Positions 40,099 to 50,112 of a stretch of DNA of 64,000 nucleotides are shown here, piece after piece (positions within the stretch are counted from its first letter, which is position 1; each line of letters starts with the position of its first letter). The stretch lies in NCBI GenBank assembly GCA_947471745.1, contig CANJKZ010000068.1, positions 3,735,501 to 3,799,500 on the forward strand, in the 5' to 3' direction. Below the pieces are notes generated by a model, which was not told the origin of the DNA, did not search any database, and saw only the letters and a program-made list of their open reading frames with translations. The stretch is from Closterium sp. Naga37s-1. Taxonomy: Eukaryota > Streptophyta > Zygnematophyceae > Desmidiales > Closteriaceae. Both the position numbers and the translations under genes were made by a program.

Positions 40099-41520
40099 CC
40101 CCCTCTTCAGCTTATCCCCAGATTGGTGAAAAATACACGGATACGCTTTAGTAACTCTAGAATACACCTTCATTTCACTTCCCGTCCCCTGCACTTCAAA
40201 CTGCTCGAATCGCCGCCCTCCCAGCAGCTCCATGAGAGCGTTGTAGTGGTCCAGCTTGATAAACGGCGGCGGCGCTGCCTGCCTGGCCGCCTCTAGCTTC
40301 TCCGGAGTGACATCCTCTGGGATCAGGTCTTGTAACGGACCGGGTAGGGCACAGAGGTATTTCAGAGTGCCAGGAGTAGGCGTGAGGGACGAGGTGGTTG
40401 ATTCAGCGGTAGCAGTTAGTGCTGTTTGTTGCGAAAGGAGTGACTGTATTGAAGGAAAACCTGCTTCGGGGTAAGGTGTCCGTGGGAGGGAGTTGAAGAG
40501 GTATGGTTGGGCCAAGTAACCAGTAACGAACTGACGCTGATCCTCCATACAGTCACTCGTGTACGTCGCGTCTATTATCTCCGATAAAGCCCATGCGTAT
40601 CCGATACAAGACCCCGCGTTAAGGTGCCGATTCGGAAATGGGTACTTCAGCTTTTGCCCGTAAAACGGGATGACATCGACTGTCGGATACGCGAAAATTT
40701 CGGCTCCGAAAACAACAGGAGCGTTGACTGAGAGGAACGCTTTAACGAGTTGATCTGGTCCGCACAGCTCGCGATTCGGCAGGAACAAGACGTCGTCAGC
40801 ATCTGTTACAATCACAATCCGGTCACGCGGGAGAGTCCTTAAGTACTCCCGATAGTACCTCACACGGCCGCCGAGTCCCTTCCAAGTTTCGTTCAGACCG
40901 AGTATTGCAAACGGAACTCCCACCAAGTCGCAGAACTTAGCTAAGCGTTGAACGCCTTTTCCACACCTGGTGGAGAAAGTGATCCATTCGATCTGGCAGC
41001 CGGAGTGGTTGAAGGACGAAGTGGGCTTTATATCACGAGGGTCAACGCTGGAGTTATATAGGACTTGACAACCGTCTCTCTCCGGATTCTCCGTTTCTGA
41101 ATATCCTATAGTGGAACTAAGGTTTCTTGTTCCAGAGCTAGTACCCATTTCGATGCTGCTGCCGCTGGTGTTGCTGCTGTCACCTCCAGTCGCCAAGATG
41201 TGACGGTAATGAATCTCGCTTCCTTTATCGAAGCCTGCTTTACCGCGTATGGCGGCTGCGTTTACCAAATTGGAACACGCAATACCGCGGAAGAACGACA
41301 TGCTATGCATTCCGTTATACGCAAGGCCGACTCCCACGCACGAATCTAACGAATCGCGGAAGGCTGTGACACCGGGACTCGCGCCGGACGAGAAATTGTA
41401 CACCCACACTAGCAGCATCGCGAACGACATAGTCGCAATAAAAGTCACCACGAACGCCCTTCTCGCGACGAGCCATAGCGACGACACCCAGTGGGTGTCA
41501 CGGACGGGTACGTCCATCAC
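40036..41520 (-). CDS. GT1, type II membrane glycosyltransferase with PLOD-like GT domain
   Basis: 494 codons, single exon, with ATG at 41520 or the adjacent 41517. A short basic N-terminus is followed by one hydrophobic segment (about residues 22-43, FVVTFIATMSFAMLLVWVYNF), typical of a type II ER/Golgi anchor. A serine-rich stem (about 105-145) precedes the catalytic region. That region has a TDADDVLFLP DxD motif (239-248), YPFPNRHLNAGSCIGYA (about 294-310) and an acidic EDQRQF block (about 326-331), the arrangement seen in the glycosyltransferase domain of procollagen lysyl hydroxylases (PLOD) and related enzymes. It probably transfers a sugar from a UDP-sugar in the secretory pathway. Acceptor unknown. 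Paralogue of GT2 in the inverted arm; the two differ mainly in the stem and a serine/alanine-rich insert near residues 358-385. Confidence 0.85.
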   Translation of the reverse strand: MMDVPVRDTHWVSSLWLVARRAFVVTFIATMSFAMLLVWVYNFSSGASPGVTAFRDSLDSCVGVGLAYNGMHSMSFFRGIACSNLVNAAAIRGKAGFDKGSEIHYRHILATGGDSSNTSGSSIEMGTSSGTRNLSSTIGYSETENPERDGCQVLYNSSVDPRDIKPTSSFNHSGCQIEWITFSTRCGKGVQRLAKFCDLVGVPFAILGLNETWKGLGGRVRYYREYLRTLPRDRIVIVTDADDVLFLPNRELCGPDQLVKAFLSVNAPVVFGAEIFAYPTVDVIPFYGQKLKYPFPNRHLNAGSCIGYAWALSEIIDATYTSDCMEDQRQFVTGYLAQPYLFNSLPRTPYPEAGFPSIQSLLSQQTALTATAESTTSSLTPTPGTLKYLCALPGPLQDLIPEDVTPEKLEAARQAAPPPFIKLDHYNALMELLGGRRFEQFEVQGTGSEMKVYSRVTKAYPCIFHQSGDKLKRGVVNEIVENGTLDAIAFEGME

Positions 41521-42497
41521 AAAAGGCGATGAAGACTATCAAGCTCAGCATTCCACAGCATCACGAAAAACGGCGTGGGCACAGGTACTAATTACGGGTC
41601 TGAACATTCGGCGCCATTTAGGGTTAGCCTGCTGCTACGGCTGTTATGTGTTTTGCAGCGATTATTCGGGAGGGGTTCCATTGCGTCGTGGCTCGTCGCG
41701 AAAATATGGGGGGTTCGACGATTCGAAATGCGAAAGATTACACGCACGCGAACATATCCGACATGCGTAATCTAGTATCGTACTGTGCGACAACAACACC
41801 TCGTTGACCTAGGCTTGCACCGAGCTTCAGCAAGGCAAACCAGTCTTCGGGTGAACAACAGCTGCATCCATGGCGTTTTTGTTGCTTCCATCAACCCGTT
41901 TTATGGTGAACGTTTTTCATGAAGAGGAAAAAAAGGGAGAGCTATTTTCTAATATTTTATAGAGACGCACGTTCGTTTCACAGTGTTAAAATACAATGAA
42001 ATGCCCAGAAACGCTACCATATTACTTTTCCAGAAAGATTTCATTACAGACATGCGCCTAAGTTTGTTGTTTGTTTGTTTCTTGCCTGCAAGCTTGGTAG
42101 CTACGCCCTGACCAACCAATACGGCAAACACCTGAGTTCAACACCGCACCGTTGCCATTTGGGCTGGCTCACCTAGATGCTCCAATTCGTTAAAACTGAG
42201 TGGGTCAAAGTGAGCCATTTGAGGCAGACTAGTACACGACAATAGCCACTCCGGTATGTACATACATTGAAATGCCCTGGTATGCAGGCACAGCAGTAGT
42301 GTGTGCCAACCAACCAGCAGCATGCGTACAACATCATGTAGCAATTGCAGTGGTGTGAGTCAGATCATATCACATATCACATGTGAGTGAGCCGTGGCAT
42401 TCTATTTTTGGAAAAAGCGGAGACCATCGGCTGCAGCTGTGTGTGTCAACAACACTAACATGAGTAGTGACAGAAGTAGTGCTTGTCAGATCACATG
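41521..42497. other. Spacer between GT1 start and VPS36 3' end
   Basis: Holds the presumed GT1 promoter/5' UTR (41521-41800) and the VPS36 3' region. A degenerate copy of the last VPS36 exon lies at about 42380-42430 (see that entry). No other gene is visible. Confidence 0.6.
42380..42430 (-). repeat. Degenerate copy of VPS36 exon 7 downstream of the gene
   Basis: The minus strand again reads AADGLRFFQ, then a stop, then ATAH in the same relation as in exon 7. It shares the flanking GTCAGATCA block. It lies about 121 bp downstream of the true exon end. Confidence 0.75.
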
Positions 42498-45400
42498 TCA
42501 CATGTGAGCCGTGGCAAAGAAGTTTTGGAAAAAACGGAGACCGTCAGCCGCATCGTCTCGACACAGGAGACCTGAATGGAGTGATCGTGGTGGTGGGGGT
42601 CGAGAAAACTGAGTAAATAGCTAAGGACACTATTAAAGCAGTGAAGTGAGAAACACAGAGACTGCCACTGATGCACGGAAATGAAGAATATGGCGCAGAA
42701 TGCATGATATGGCGCAGAGTGCATGATATGGCGCAGAATGCATGATATGGCGCAGAGTGCATGATATGGCCTGAGGAAACATGGATAACAGTGAAGGGGC
42801 ATTAACCCCACCAAGAGCAACACCCTTACCCTTCACCTCTGATGCTAGCAGCTCTCCATTGAAGAACACTCAGAAAAAACACTTAACTAAGCATCATACA
42901 GAACAACTCTCAACTAAGAGGGACACCCAGAACAACACATAACTAAGCATCATACATTCTTCTTACGATACCTTTGGCCTCGGTTGCTAGCAGCCGTTTC
43001 TCGGCAATATTCCTTAAGAACACTAAGATGATACAGCACTTAGCGAAGCGACACCCTGTGACAGCATTCTGTTCTCACCTTTGGCCTCGGCTGCTAGCGG
43101 TTCCTCTTTCACAACACTCCTGTGAGGCATACGCACAGCAATTAGCAAAGCAGCAGCACATAGTGTTGCTCACCCTTGGCCTCGGCCGCTAGCAACTCCT
43201 CCTTGGCGACAGCTGGCGAGACGCCGAGCGCCTGCGCCACGTCAGCAATGGACACTCCGACTTGCAGCGCCTCATTGGTCGACACCATCTCCTGGATCTT
43301 GCGCGTGACCTGGCATGACGGGTGGGGAATAGTGGAGCGGGAAATAGAAATGATGTTTGTGCTTACATGAAGGGGGGGGGAATAGTGGAGGAGGGGAATG
43401 GATATTTGTGCGGGCTTGGGCTGGCATGAATGGGGGATAGAGAAAGAAGGAGGCATGACACGTTCCTTCTTGTGTGTGAGCTGGCATGACAGGTGGGATA
43501 GGGGTGGAGGAGGAGGCGGAGCGTGAAAGTTGTAGACCTTGTCTGTGCTGTGCGCTTACATGCAGAGGGGTGGAGGAGGAGGCGGGTGAAGAGGAAGAGG
43601 AGAGGAGAGGTCGAGGAAGGGAGGGAAGAGGAGAAGAGAAGAAAAGGGGGGAGAGAAAGAGAGGGAGAGAGGAGGGGGGAGAGGAGAGGGAATGGATGAG
43701 CTGCGGAGAGGGTAGATAGAGGGAAGGGAAATGTGAGGAGGGGAGAATGGGGGCAAAAAAGAGCGAGCGGGAAAAGGAGAGGCGGACCCGTGGCCGCTGA
43801 ACCTGGGGGACGTGCACATATGCACTATGGTCACAAGCGGTTGCGCATGCCAGAGTGGTAGAGGAATGCTAAGGGATGAGGGGTGTTAGAAGGGATCCCT
43901 GTCATCCCGGATAAACCTGCATGTTTGTTCCCCCCCTGAATCAACACAAACGACCGTTTGAGAAGGAGAGGGCGGAGGAAACAAGAAGAGACCGCCGAAG
44001 GGGAACAGACGGGAGGAGTGATGGATGGAGATGCAGAGGAGAAAGGGCAGGGGAGGGGAGGTGGGGCAGGGAGAAAAGGCTGGGGGGGAGGACCAGGGAA
44101 GGAGGGGCAGAGGCGGAAGCGTGTAGGACGGGCGACATTGTCGCGAGCATGAGGAGGGAAGTGAGCGAGTGCGTGTAGGGATAGGATTGGAGGAGAAGAA
44201 CATTGGCCAGGAGCAAGAACGGAGAGAGGAAGGATACAATCTGCACTGTATTCATCCAAATTTATGTGTAATCATGTTTACAACAGCCCCTGCAGTTGCT
44301 GAAGTTTAGTGTGTTCAATCCACCATAGCAAGTCAATGCATTGTAGTGAAAACCTTGATGTGTACTCCAATTGCTTCATTGCACTGCACCGCACTGTACT
44401 GCACTGGACCTACATGCTCGTCGCTGTGAGTCTTGAGCTGCACCACGAGGATGCCACTGTCAAAGCGCCTTAGCACTGCAGGGCTGGACATTTCAGAACG
44501 AGAGAACGAGAGAACGAGAGAACGAGAGAACGAGAGAACGAGAGAACGAGAGAACGAGAGAACGAGAGAACGAGAGAACGAGAGAACGAGAGAACGAGAG
44601 ATAGAAAGATAGCCAGAGAGGGGAGAGGAGAGAAAAGAGAGCATAACAAAAGGGGAAGGGCGGAGAGGAGATTCAGCGCATAAGAAAGACGTCAGTGTGA
44701 GTCGTCAGCTGCAACCAAGAGAAAGAGAAAGAGAAAGAGAAAGCACATTCTAGAGCCGAAGCAACGTACAACTGCAAGGCAGGGCATCATAGAGAAAGTG
44801 AGCGAGAGAGAGCAGCAGAGAGAGAGAGAGAGAGAGACATTTTTGGGGAGTTGCGATTTGTACCCTGCAAATCAATTCACCGATTCGACCAGGACTTGCT
44901 AGTTCTTGGTTGTCTTGGTGGGATTGACTCACGAGGGGAAGGAGGACCAGAGTGAACAGGCCTTGAGAAGATCGTCTGGTGATATGAGCTCTGAGAGGAC
45001 GCAATGGGAGGGCACACACATGCACGCACGCACGCACGCACGAACTCGCATCGCACTCACACCCCCCCACCCCCCCAACCCCACCCCCACCCCCCCCCCC
45101 TTCCCAACACACACACACACAACGATGCACATGATGCAGGTTCACATAGCCACACAGTCACTCTGTCAGTCACGAAGCCACATCAGAAGAGGAAGAGCAC
45201 GGAATTCGATTTATCTGCGTACTTGCTCCTACTTCCCCGTCAACAAAACGAAGTCTCTGCAAACCCTTCACCACACCACTGGTCATCTCGCCACTGGCAG
45301 AATGGCCTGCCAGCTCAGCACTGCCAGCTCAGCACTGCCTGCCAGCTCAGCACTGCCTGCCAGCTCAGCACTGCCTGCCAGCACTGAATTCTTGATTAAA

Positions 45401-48400
45401 TTCCCACAGTGAAGAGCGTTGGGTTGAGAGCAGTTCATTCCGCACCTGTGCATCTGGCGCGGTTGAATATGCAGTACACGTCGACCAATAGCATCGTGCC
45501 ACCTGTCTTCTCCAGCACTGGACCTATGAAATCTGCAAGCTGGGAGCAGATTAGGGGAGAGGAATGGGAGGAGGGGAAAGGAATGGGGGCAGGGGAGAGG
45601 AATGGGAGGAAGGGAAAGGAATGGGAGGAGGGGAAAGGAATGGGGGCAGGGGAGAGGGATGGGAGGAAGGGAAAGGAATGGGGGCAGGGGAGAGGGATGG
45701 GAGGAAGGGAAAGGAATGGGAGGAAGGGAAAGGAATGGGGGCAGGGGAGAGGGATGGGAGGAAGGGAAAGGAATGGGGGCAGGGGAGAGGAATGGGAGGA
45801 AGGGAAAGGAATGGGAGGAAGGGAAAGGAATGGGGGCAGGGGAGAGGGATGGGAGGAAGGGAAAGGAATGGGGACAGGGGAGAGGAATGGGAGGAAGGGA
45901 AAGGAATGGGGGCAGGGGAGAGGAATGGGAGGAAGGGAAAGGAATGGGAGGAGGGGAAAGGAATGGGGGCAGGGGAGAGGGATGGGAGGAAGGGAAAGGA
46001 ATGGGGGCAGGGGAGAGGGATGGGAGGAAGGGAAAGGAATGGGAGGAAGGGAAAGGAATGGGGGCAGGGGAGAGGGATGGGAGGAAGGGAAAGGAATGGG
46101 GGCAGGGGAGAGGAATGGGAGGAAGGGAAAGGAATGGGAGGAAGGGAAAGGAATGGGGGCAGGGGAGAGGGATGGGAGGAAGGGAAAGGAATGGGGGCAG
46201 GGGAGAGGGATGGAAGGAAGGGAAAGGAGTGGGAGGAAGGGAAAGGAATGGGGGCAGGGGAGAGGAATGGGAGGAGGTGAGCAGGTGAGACAGCACACAA
46301 TACCAGCAATGGGCTCAAGAGAGGAAACGATTCATCAGAGGGCTGAGAGCTTGTAAACATTTAAGGCGAGACAGTTGAGTGAGAAGGACGCTCCAGCTTA
46401 GGGGCATGAAGAGTGCACGAGGGATGAGCACTTGTGGTACTTTGCTCAACTTTGAGAGTCGTGTGCAGCACGCTTCCATCGTGATTCACTGCGAGGGGCA
46501 AAAGCAAAGGATGATGAAGCGCCTGCTTGCTTGCTTGTGGCAGATCAGATCAGACCACCCACCACACTGACTGCTGCCTGTGTCACAGTCCCCCCCTCTG
46601 CAAAGACGGAGGAGGAGGAGGAGGAGGAGGAGGAGGAGGAGGAGGAGGAGGAGGAGGAGGAGGAGGAGGAGGAGGAGGAGGAGGAGGAGGAGGAGGAGGA
46701 GGAGGAAGAGGAGGAGGAGGAGGAAGAGGAGGAGGAGGAGGAGGAGGAGGAGGAGGAGGAGGAGGAGGAGGAGGAGGAGGAGGAGAGGGAAGTGATAGAG
46801 CAGTCACCTCCCTAGGCAGATTCCTGTAATAGAGCACCCAACCTCTGCCAAACTCGAAACCCTAATTCTTGTGGTAGGAGCGCCCACCTCTCGGGACAGC
46901 TGCCTGTGATAGAGCGCCCCTGCGGTCTCTCTCGTGACGGGCGACTCAATTCCCATCTTCAGTAGCAGGTCCTGTAACTCCTCCGATGCTGCTGCTGCTG
47001 ATGATGATGAGGAGGACGAGGAGGAGAGGGAAGGGGCGATTTCTCCACTCGCTGCCCCCTGTTGCTGCTGCAATTTCTGTCGCATTCTCTCGGCCAGTTT
47101 CACCATCTCGCTAGCCTTGGCCTGCAAAAAGAGAAGGGAGGGAAAGCAGGAAAACGCGTAAAACAGTGGCTTTTGTGAGACGCCTCAAACCCTCCCACCC
47201 TCCTCCCCCCCATGCTGCAGCTGCTGCTGCTGCTTGTCGGCTTGTGTCGCATTCTCTCTGCCAGTTTCACCATCTCGCTCGCCTTGTCCTGCATGGACAG
47301 GGCAAAAGGCACCAGCCAGAGGGGGGAGGAGGGGCAAATGTGTTCGCAGGAGCACACAGGAAACACGGCAAACGAACCAGAGGATGGGATGGGATGGCAT
47401 GGCATGGCATGGCATGGCATGGCATGGCATGGCATGGGATGGCATGGCATGGGATGGCATGGCATGGGATGGGATGGGATGGGATGGCATGACATGGCAT
47501 GGGATGGGATGGGATGGCATGACATGGCATGGGATGGGATGGGATGACATGGCATGGCATGGGATGGGATGGGATGGGCACACTCTCCTCACGCTTCTGT
47601 CCTGTGAGCACTGCAGGTAGGCGCATACACTCTCCTCACGCTTCTGTCCTGTGAGCGCATTCAGGAAGGCAGTCAACGTCCCCTGCATGCTTCTACTCGC
47701 TAATGCTGCAAGGAGGTGCATGCTGGTTCCACTCCCGGCCCATACACTCTCCAGGCCCATACTCTCTACTCACCATGAGCACATTCAGGACAGAACACGC
47801 CTCCCGCCGGCTTCGATCCAATGACTACTGGAGTTATAGGCTTTACACTGTAGGTAGTCATCTCATCTCCTCACCATCACCGCATTCCCTCCACTCCACT
47901 CCACTCACCATGAGTGCATTGAGGTCCAAAAACGCCTCCAGCATGCTTCGAACCTGTGACTACTGGAGCGATAGGCTGAACACTGTAGGTAGTGGACTCA
48001 TACCCTCAACTCCACTCACCATGAGTGCATTCAGGTCGGAGAATGCTTCTTGCAGGCTGCGATCCGTCGCCTGCTTCTGCTCCGCCTCGCGCCTCAGAAT
48101 CCCCCCCACCCCCGCCATTGCTGTGCTGAACTGCGCTGGGGGAGGGCCCCCCGAACCCCCTGCTCCCCCCGCCCCCCCGACTCCCCCTGCTGCGCCCATT
48201 CCCCCGCTTCCATACCCCGCACTGCCCCAATACAGGGGGTTCGCTCCGCCAGTTGATGAACCCCCCATTCCGCCCCCACCATGTGCGCCAAGTCCTGCTG
48301 CTGCTGCTGCTGCGCCGATGGGCGGGGCGGGGAGAGATGCGGAGGCAGCAGCAGGGAGGGGTACTAGCCCCGGAAAAGGTAATTCCTGCCACTTTCTAAC

Positions 48401-48970
48401 CGCTAACGCTTCGTTGAGTTTTTTCAGGAACACGTCAGCAGGGGCCTGGCCTCTTAAAACGGCTACTAATGACGCGGTTCGTCCTAAATTAGTCCCTAAG
48501 TTGCTGCTCTGTGTGTTGTAGCTGCTTCTGCCAATGGCAGAAGATGACAAAACAGCCCGCCCTTGCGGGTCTAGTAAGACGTACATGCGAACACGAGGGG
48601 AGGCGAAAACTGAGGTGAGTCTCCACCCTGCAGCGGAAGCATTCGCGACGGCGACGAGGGGTACGGCGAAAGCTCGTTTCCGGTTACCACCTGTCGCCGG
48701 CCGTTCGTCGATCCAGATCAACCGGTGCGTGGTGAGCGACGCGACGCCATCGCGAAGCGACTCCGCTTCGAGAACCGCGCCGGAATTTGCGGCGGGATGC
48801 GCGGCGGAAGCGCCGGAGCCTACCTCCTCGAACTCAATCCCCGCGTCGTCGATTAATAGGCTCTCTACCTCGCCGGGGAACAGCACGGGCCGGCCGGAAG
48901 GAGTTAACTCTACGAGGTGCAACATGCGCTCCGCCAGGGGAGCCGAAGCGGCGCGCTGGTGAGCCATCAC
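42498..48970 (-). CDS. VPS36: VPS36, ESCRT-II subunit (7 exons)
   Basis: Vps36 is the ESCRT-II subunit that brings ubiquitinated cargo into multivesicular bodies at endosomes. Exons inferred by homology and GT/AG borders: 48970-48020, 47121-46888, 45539-45446, 44990-44933, 44483-44414, 43309-43174, 42571-42498. The phases agree and sum to 1617 nt, 538 aa, stop TGA at 42498-42500. Exon 1 encodes the N-terminal GLUE domain (LTPSGRPVLFPGEVE, LTTHRLIWID) plus a long Gly/Ala/Pro linker not found in Arabidopsis Vps36 (about 440 aa). Exons 2-7 encode the EAP30/SNF8 winged-helix region: EMVKLAERMRQK, SPVTRETAGALYHRQLSRE, LADFIGPVLEKTGGTM, ELISPDDLLKACSLW, LRRFDSGILVVQ, QVGVSIADVAQALGVSPAVA, LLCRDDAADGLRFF. 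Introns hold large simple-repeat arrays and copies of exon ends. Confidence 0.9.
42686..42770. repeat. 19-bp minisatellite in VPS36 intron 6
   Basis: About 4.5 copies of atgatatggcgcagaatgc (a/g variant at one position). Confidence 0.85.
42815..43195 (-). repeat. Tandem copies of the VPS36 exon 6 3' end with splice donor
   Basis: The true exon ends at 43174 with coding for LLAAEAKG and a GTGAG donor. Related coding tips followed by GT donors end at about 43079 (GTGAG), 42972 (GTATC) and 42830 (GTAAG). The intervening intron pieces are also related (acacttaactaagcatcata-type blocks), so whole units of roughly 95-140 bp were duplicated. Confidence 0.8.
44496..44601 (-). repeat. 8-bp microsatellite next to the VPS36 exon 5 acceptor
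   Basis: About 13 copies of gaacgaga on the plus strand, that is TCTCGTTC on the coding strand. The array ends about 12 nt before the exon 5 acceptor AG (44485-44484), so it forms the polypyrimidine tract. Confidence 0.85.
45300..45400. repeat. Short minisatellite in VPS36 intron 3
   Basis: Four to five copies of an 18-19 bp unit, ctgccagctcagcactgc. Confidence 0.8.
45547..46278 (-). repeat. 19-bp GA-rich minisatellite in VPS36 intron 2, adjoining the exon 3 acceptor
   Basis: About 38 units of two alternating 19-mers (ggaatgggaggaagggaaa and ggaatgggggcaggggaga). On the coding strand the array is pyrimidine-rich and runs to within about 10-15 nt of the exon 3 acceptor (45541-45540). All frames on both strands are open through it. 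I do not call them genes. Confidence 0.92.
46606..46790. repeat. (GGA)n microsatellite in VPS36 intron 2
   Basis: About 60 trinucleotide units with a few GAA interruptions. It gives poly-Glu, poly-Gly, poly-Arg or poly-Pro frames that are artefacts. Confidence 0.95.
46806..46840 (-). repeat. Copy of the VPS36 exon 2 3' end with splice donor
   Basis: The minus strand encodes LYYRNLPRE followed by a GTGAC donor (coding tip ends 46808), a diverged copy of LYHRQLSRE with its GTGGG donor (true end 46888), 80 bp away. Confidence 0.75.
47212..47292 (-). repeat. Partial duplicate of VPS36 exon 2 start with acceptor
   Basis: After a CATGCAG acceptor-like border the minus strand encodes DKASEMVKLAERMRHK, a near copy of AKASEMVKLAERMRQK at the true exon 2 start (47121). 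The similarity then fades into a CAG-rich stretch. It lies upstream of the true exon, inside intron 1. Confidence 0.8.
47383..47577. repeat. 5-bp satellite (GGCAT/GGGAT)n in VPS36 intron 1
   Basis: About 39 pentamers with mixed unit types. Met/Trp/His/Gly-rich frames over it are artefacts. Confidence 0.93.
47590..48050 (-). repeat. Tandem copies of the VPS36 exon 1 3' end with splice donor
   Basis: The true exon ends at 48020 (coding AFSDLNALM, donor GTGAGTGG). Diverged copies of the same tip end at 47909 (AFLDLNALM, donor GTGAGTGG) and 47774 (LNVLM, donor GTGAGTAG). Weaker ones lie near 47652 (AFLNALT) and 47605. Spacing is 111-135 bp for the better copies. Confidence 0.82.
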
Positions 48971-49250
48971 GCGCGGCTCGGATCATGAGTGGATGCGGAT
49001 GTTCGAGGCGATTTTTTAGCGCGCGTTAACGAGAGACTTCAAATGTGAGTGGAGCAAGGTGATCGGCGCGCGTCACCTAACGTTGGGTAGGGGAGCGGAG
49101 ATGGCCTGAAGAGAAGGCGTCTTGGGATTTGTCGGGGGCGAAAGTTTAGGCTGAACCCAGCTGACACAAGATCCCTCAAAACATACTCGCTAAGGTAAGT
49201 CTACACTAATGAATTAAATTCCTTCCAGCATTATCTGTATTGTTACGTGT
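48971..49250. other. VPS36 upstream region
   Basis: Presumed VPS36 promoter and 5' UTR. No clear TATA or other motif stands out. It ends at the G2 target duplication cgtgt (49246-49250). Confidence 0.5.
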
Positions 49251-49577
49251 TGTTACGGGTGCAATGAATCGAGGTAGCGAGGATTGCACTAAGTGTCAAA
49301 CGAGTACAAAATGTGAGCGAAGGCATGAGCAAACATTTATACGCGAAACCTTCAAACGGTAACGCGGTGCGTGCGAGCTAGCTAGTGCTACGCTGGCAGT
49401 GAGGTTCGGGCTAGCCCCGAAGCATAGGCCGACACGGCCGGGCCAGCAGTACGAGGTTTGGTGAAATAGTGCGCGCGAAGTCGGCGAGGCCCCGTTAGCA
49501 GTAACGGGCGAAGCAACGGCTGCTGCCGTACGCGGTGTTGCGGGATGCGATAAGGAATGTCGAGAAAATTCCTTACA
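49251..49577 (-). repeat. 3' LTR of G2
   Basis: On the plus strand it starts TGTTACGGGTG and ends CCTTACA. Equal in length to 52318-52644. Confidence 0.93.
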
Positions 49578-49610
49578 CTACCCCCCCCCCCCCTCAAGAA
49601 GCCCCCTCCG

Positions 49611-50112
49611 CTACGCGAGTGCGTGTATATCGCGGAAACCCCGGCTCCTCAGGTACACTTGCAGGGCATGGTGGTTTTCGATGTTGGCCAGGGGCACCCA
49701 GTTATCCTCAGTTGGCGTGCGGTCCTTCCAGCGAACGAGGAATTCAATTCTCCTGATTCCCGTTGGGTGTCGAATCCGATGGCTCATTCGGGCTCGATGA
49801 TCGGCTCCGATGCAAGGCGAGTCATGGATGGCGGGCGGTGACGCGGCAGTTGGCTGGTGGTTGGGATGTTGGGTCGAAGCAGGCTGACGTGGAACGATGG
49901 GCTGATGTACCAGTCCGTCGGCAACAGTAAGTGTGCAGTCACTTGGGGTGATCATGCGGCTGATTTGGAATGGTCCACAGTAGCGCGGTCGTAATTTCGG
50001 CACGACGGGCAGTCTTAGGTTCAGTGTGTCGAGCACTACGTAATCTCCTGACTGGTACGGGACTGGGCGGTGGTGGCGGTCAGCGTTGCGCTTAGCGATG
50101 ACATTTGCCTTT
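49611..50112 (-). pseudogene. G2 integrase tail with chromodomain
   Basis: The minus strand encodes the KANVIAKRNADRHHRPVPYQ and GDYVVLDTLNLRL block that follows the gypsy integrase core, then a proline-rich spacer and a chromodomain-like end (IEFLVRWKDRTPTEDNWVP, ENHHALQVYL). Chromodomains guide chromovirus integration to particular chromatin. The upstream frame is lost at the deletion junction near 50112-50122. Confidence 0.85.

Larger units (their letters stand above)
34568..41519 (-). repeat. Arm 1 of a large inverted segmental duplication
   Basis: Collinear with the reverse complement of 55808-60764. Shared blocks include GT1/GT2, 39300-39560 with 57500-57790, 38340-38410 with 58090-58170, 35320-36000 with 59217-60180, and 34568-35000 with 60400-60764. 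The arms differ by expansion or loss of simple repeats and by small insertions, so the duplication is not recent. Confidence 0.85.

Noticed and set aside
41575..41775. Plus-strand frame upstream of GT1
   Set aside because: Short, no domain, and situated in the presumed GT1 5' region.
45409..46360. Long frames on both strands, Gly/Glu/Arg- or Pro/Ser/Phe-rich
   Set aside because: A 19-bp minisatellite keeps all frames open. It lies in VPS36 intron 2.
46527..46837. Poly-Glu, poly-Gly, poly-Arg and poly-Pro frames
   Set aside because: Pure translations of a GGA microsatellite inside an intron.
47212..47292. Extra VPS36 exon between exons 1 and 2
   Set aside because: It repeats the start of exon 2 but loses similarity after about 17 residues and has no convincing donor. 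More likely a decayed duplicate.
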